Source: Candidatus Caenarcanales bacterium
Lineage (GTDB): Bacteria; Cyanobacteriota; Vampirovibrionia; LMEP-6097
Direction: 5' to 3'
Assembly (NCBI GenBank): GCA_021299565.1
Contig: JAJTHA010000234.1
Location: forward strand, 1 to 7,037
DNA length: 7,037 bases
The position numbers and the translations under genes were made by a program. Below, piece after piece: positions 6,074 to 7,037 of this stretch (its first letter is position 1; every line of letters begins with the position of its first letter). The notes beneath the pieces were generated by a model, which saw nothing but the letters and a program-made list of their open reading frames with translations, ran no database searches and had not been told where the DNA came from.

Positions 6074-6736
6074 ATGGAAGTCTTATCCTCTCAAACCAAA
6101 AAAATCATCAAACAACTCGAAGCTTACTACGGTGATGTTAAATGTTTTTTGACTCACGACAATGCCTTTCAACTAGTGATTGCAGTCTGTCTTTCAGCAC
6201 AGTGCACTGATGATAGAGTCAACATGACTACACCAGAGCTTTTCAAGGCTTATCCAAGCCCAGAAAAACTTGCAAAAGCAAAATTAATTGATGTAGAAAA
6301 ACTTATTAAGTCTTGTGGTTTTTATAAAAACAAAGCCAAGAATTTAATTGCTATGGCAGAAAATTTAGTTGAGAATTATAACTCTGAAGTACCGGATACT
6401 ATTGATGATTTGGTGAAGCTCGCTGGAGTCGGACGCAAAACAGCAAATGTAGTTTTGGGTACCTGGTTTAATAAACCAGCCGGAGTGGTTGTTGATACTC
6501 ATGTTAAGCGCATAACAAATTTATTAGGATTAACTAGCAAGCAAGATCCAGAAAAAATTGAACTAGATCTTAATGAAATAGTCCCCAAAAAATATTGGCA
6601 TCATTTTTCACTGTGGTTGATTTCTCTAGGAAGAGAGTTTTGCGTGGCAAGACGACCTCAATGTGACTCATGTTTTTTACGAGACAACTGCAAGTACGCC
6701 ACAACTAAAAGAAAAACTATTTCAAAAGCCATATAG
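6074..6736 (+). CDS. nth: Endonuclease III (DNA glycosylase/AP lyase)
   Basis: Nth removes oxidised pyrimidines from DNA and nicks the resulting abasic site by beta-elimination, starting base excision repair. The 220 residues show the family layout: LSAQCTDDRVN (40-50), the helix-hairpin-helix and catalytic loop LAGVGRKTANVVL (116-128) with the Schiff-base Lys122, VVDTHVKRI (139-147) with catalytic Asp141, and a complete C-x6-C-x2-C-x5-C iron-sulphur motif at Cys190, 197, 200 and 206. All key residues are present, so it should be active. ATG at 6074 is fixed as the start by an in-frame TAA at 6059-6061, and its N-terminal length matches E. coli Nth. No Shine-Dalgarno is present. It diverges from astB, and its last 79 bp overlap the end of ccsA on the other strand, including the codons for three cluster cysteines. 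Confidence 0.96.
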   Translation: MEVLSSQTKKIIKQLEAYYGDVKCFLTHDNAFQLVIAVCLSAQCTDDRVNMTTPELFKAYPSPEKLAKAKLIDVEKLIKSCGFYKNKAKNLIAMAENLVENYNSEVPDTIDDLVKLAGVGRKTANVVLGTWFNKPAGVVVDTHVKRITNLLGLTSKQDPEKIELDLNEIVPKKYWHHFSLWLISLGREFCVARRPQCDSCFLRDNCKYATTKRKTISKAI

Positions 6737-7037
6737 CTCCAAAATATCGTAGCGATGTCTTTATTAAAACCGTAGGAATGTAATCCTACTCCAAGCAAAT
6801 TAATTCCAAACCAGGACAAAACAACAACTATGCAGCAAATACTAGAGGCTAAAGCGAGTCCCCAAGCTTTGAGCATGCCGTCCATTCTTGCATGCAGAAT
6901 CGCTGCAGTGTACAAAACTATCATCAAAGCTCCATTTTCTTTGGGATCCCAGCCCCAGAACCTTCCCCAGCTTTGATCTGCCCAAATGCCACCAAGCATA
7001 GTGCCCAAACAACTAAAACACAATCCTACTCCAACTA
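6658..7037 (-). CDS. ccsA: Cytochrome c biogenesis protein CcsA/ResC family (partial, C-terminal part)
   Basis: Only the C-terminal 126 or so residues are in the window. The reading frame is open to the right edge with no stop, so the gene begins beyond 7037; a TTG codon at 7023 is internal, not a start. CcsA, with CcsB/ResB, forms the system II synthetase that moves haem across the membrane and attaches it to apocytochromes c. The haem-binding tryptophan-rich WWD motif, WADQSWGRFWGWDPKEN, is encoded at 6984-6934. It is followed by three hydrophobic segments, LHAR (His encoded near 6892) and GVGLHSYGF; these two histidines are candidate haem ligands. The protein ends RKKHESH after the last helix. 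DPKEN distinguishes it from CcmC, and the LHSYGF tail argues for CcsA over CcmF. The final helix is encoded antisense to the nth 3' end. Confidence 0.9.
   Translation of the reverse strand, partial: VGVGLCFSCLGTMLGGIWADQSWGRFWGWDPKENGALMIVLYTAAILHARMDGMLKAWGLALASSICCIVVVLSWFGINLLGVGLHSYGFNKDIATIFWSYMAFEIVFLLVVAYLQLSRKKHESH

Noticed and set aside
6772..6789. Hairpin GTAGGA-ATGTAA-TCCTAC downstream of nth
   Set aside because: It is a modest 6-bp stem without a following T tract and lies inside the ccsA coding region, so it is not supported as the nth terminator.
6782..7034. Direct repeat AATCCTACTCCAA at 6782-6794 and 7022-7034
   Set aside because: Both copies lie in ccsA and each encodes the peptide GVGL in the same frame with the same codons; a coincidence of small hydrophobic residues is the simpler explanation than a mobile or regulatory repeat.
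1..7037. CRISPR array, tRNA, rRNA, transposase or phage genes
   Set aside because: I saw no regularly spaced direct repeats, no cloverleaf with TTCRA-type arm and no transposase or phage protein motifs on either strand.

Overview
This window comes from an AT-rich bacterial chromosome (GC roughly in the mid-30s per cent by eye). The gene content suggests a diderm-type bacterium with type IV pili (PilT) and system II cytochrome c maturation (CcsA), hence probably c-type cytochromes. The phylum is unresolved. The C-terminal part of PilT (AIANLIREGKTSQIYSAIQTG region) reads like cyanobacterial or Vampirovibrionia-type PilT. The CcsA tail (WGRFWGWDPKENGAL, GVGLHSYGF) resembles forms I associate with Planctomycetes/Verrucomicrobia and other phyla. 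A cyanobacteria-related or PVC-related lineage is therefore only an inference.

Layout. Positions 1-261 are non-coding and packed with inverted repeats: a strong, symmetric terminator-like hairpin at 33-62, a compound palindrome at 135-170 and a run of short, tight-loop hairpins at 192-256. From 6054 down to 262, on the minus strand, lies a tight four-gene block in transcription order: astB (N-succinylarginine dihydrolase family), pheT (phenylalanyl-tRNA synthetase beta subunit), a gene for an unrecognised four-helix membrane protein with a probable Roadblock/LC7-like C-terminal domain, and pilT (twitching-motility retraction ATPase). The gaps are 19 bp, a 14-bp overlap and 16 bp, which supports one transcript and translational coupling in the middle. 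On the plus strand, nth (endonuclease III) starts only 19 bp from the astB start. Its 3' end overlaps, tail to tail, the last 79 bp of a partial ccsA gene that enters from the right edge on the minus strand.

How the parts may work together. PheT and Nth are housekeeping enzymes. AstB stands without other arginine succinyltransferase pathway genes in view, and pheT stands without pheS next to it. The most suggestive pairing is the membrane-Roadblock protein directly before pilT, because Roadblock proteins such as MglB act with small GTPases to control type IV pilus polarity in other bacteria. The astB-nth divergence is centred on a 20-bp near-perfect palindrome that must hold the promoters and possibly an operator. 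Both start codons lack a Shine-Dalgarno sequence, and both overlap a two-codon ATG-stop. I see no CRISPR array, tRNA, rRNA or insertion sequence.
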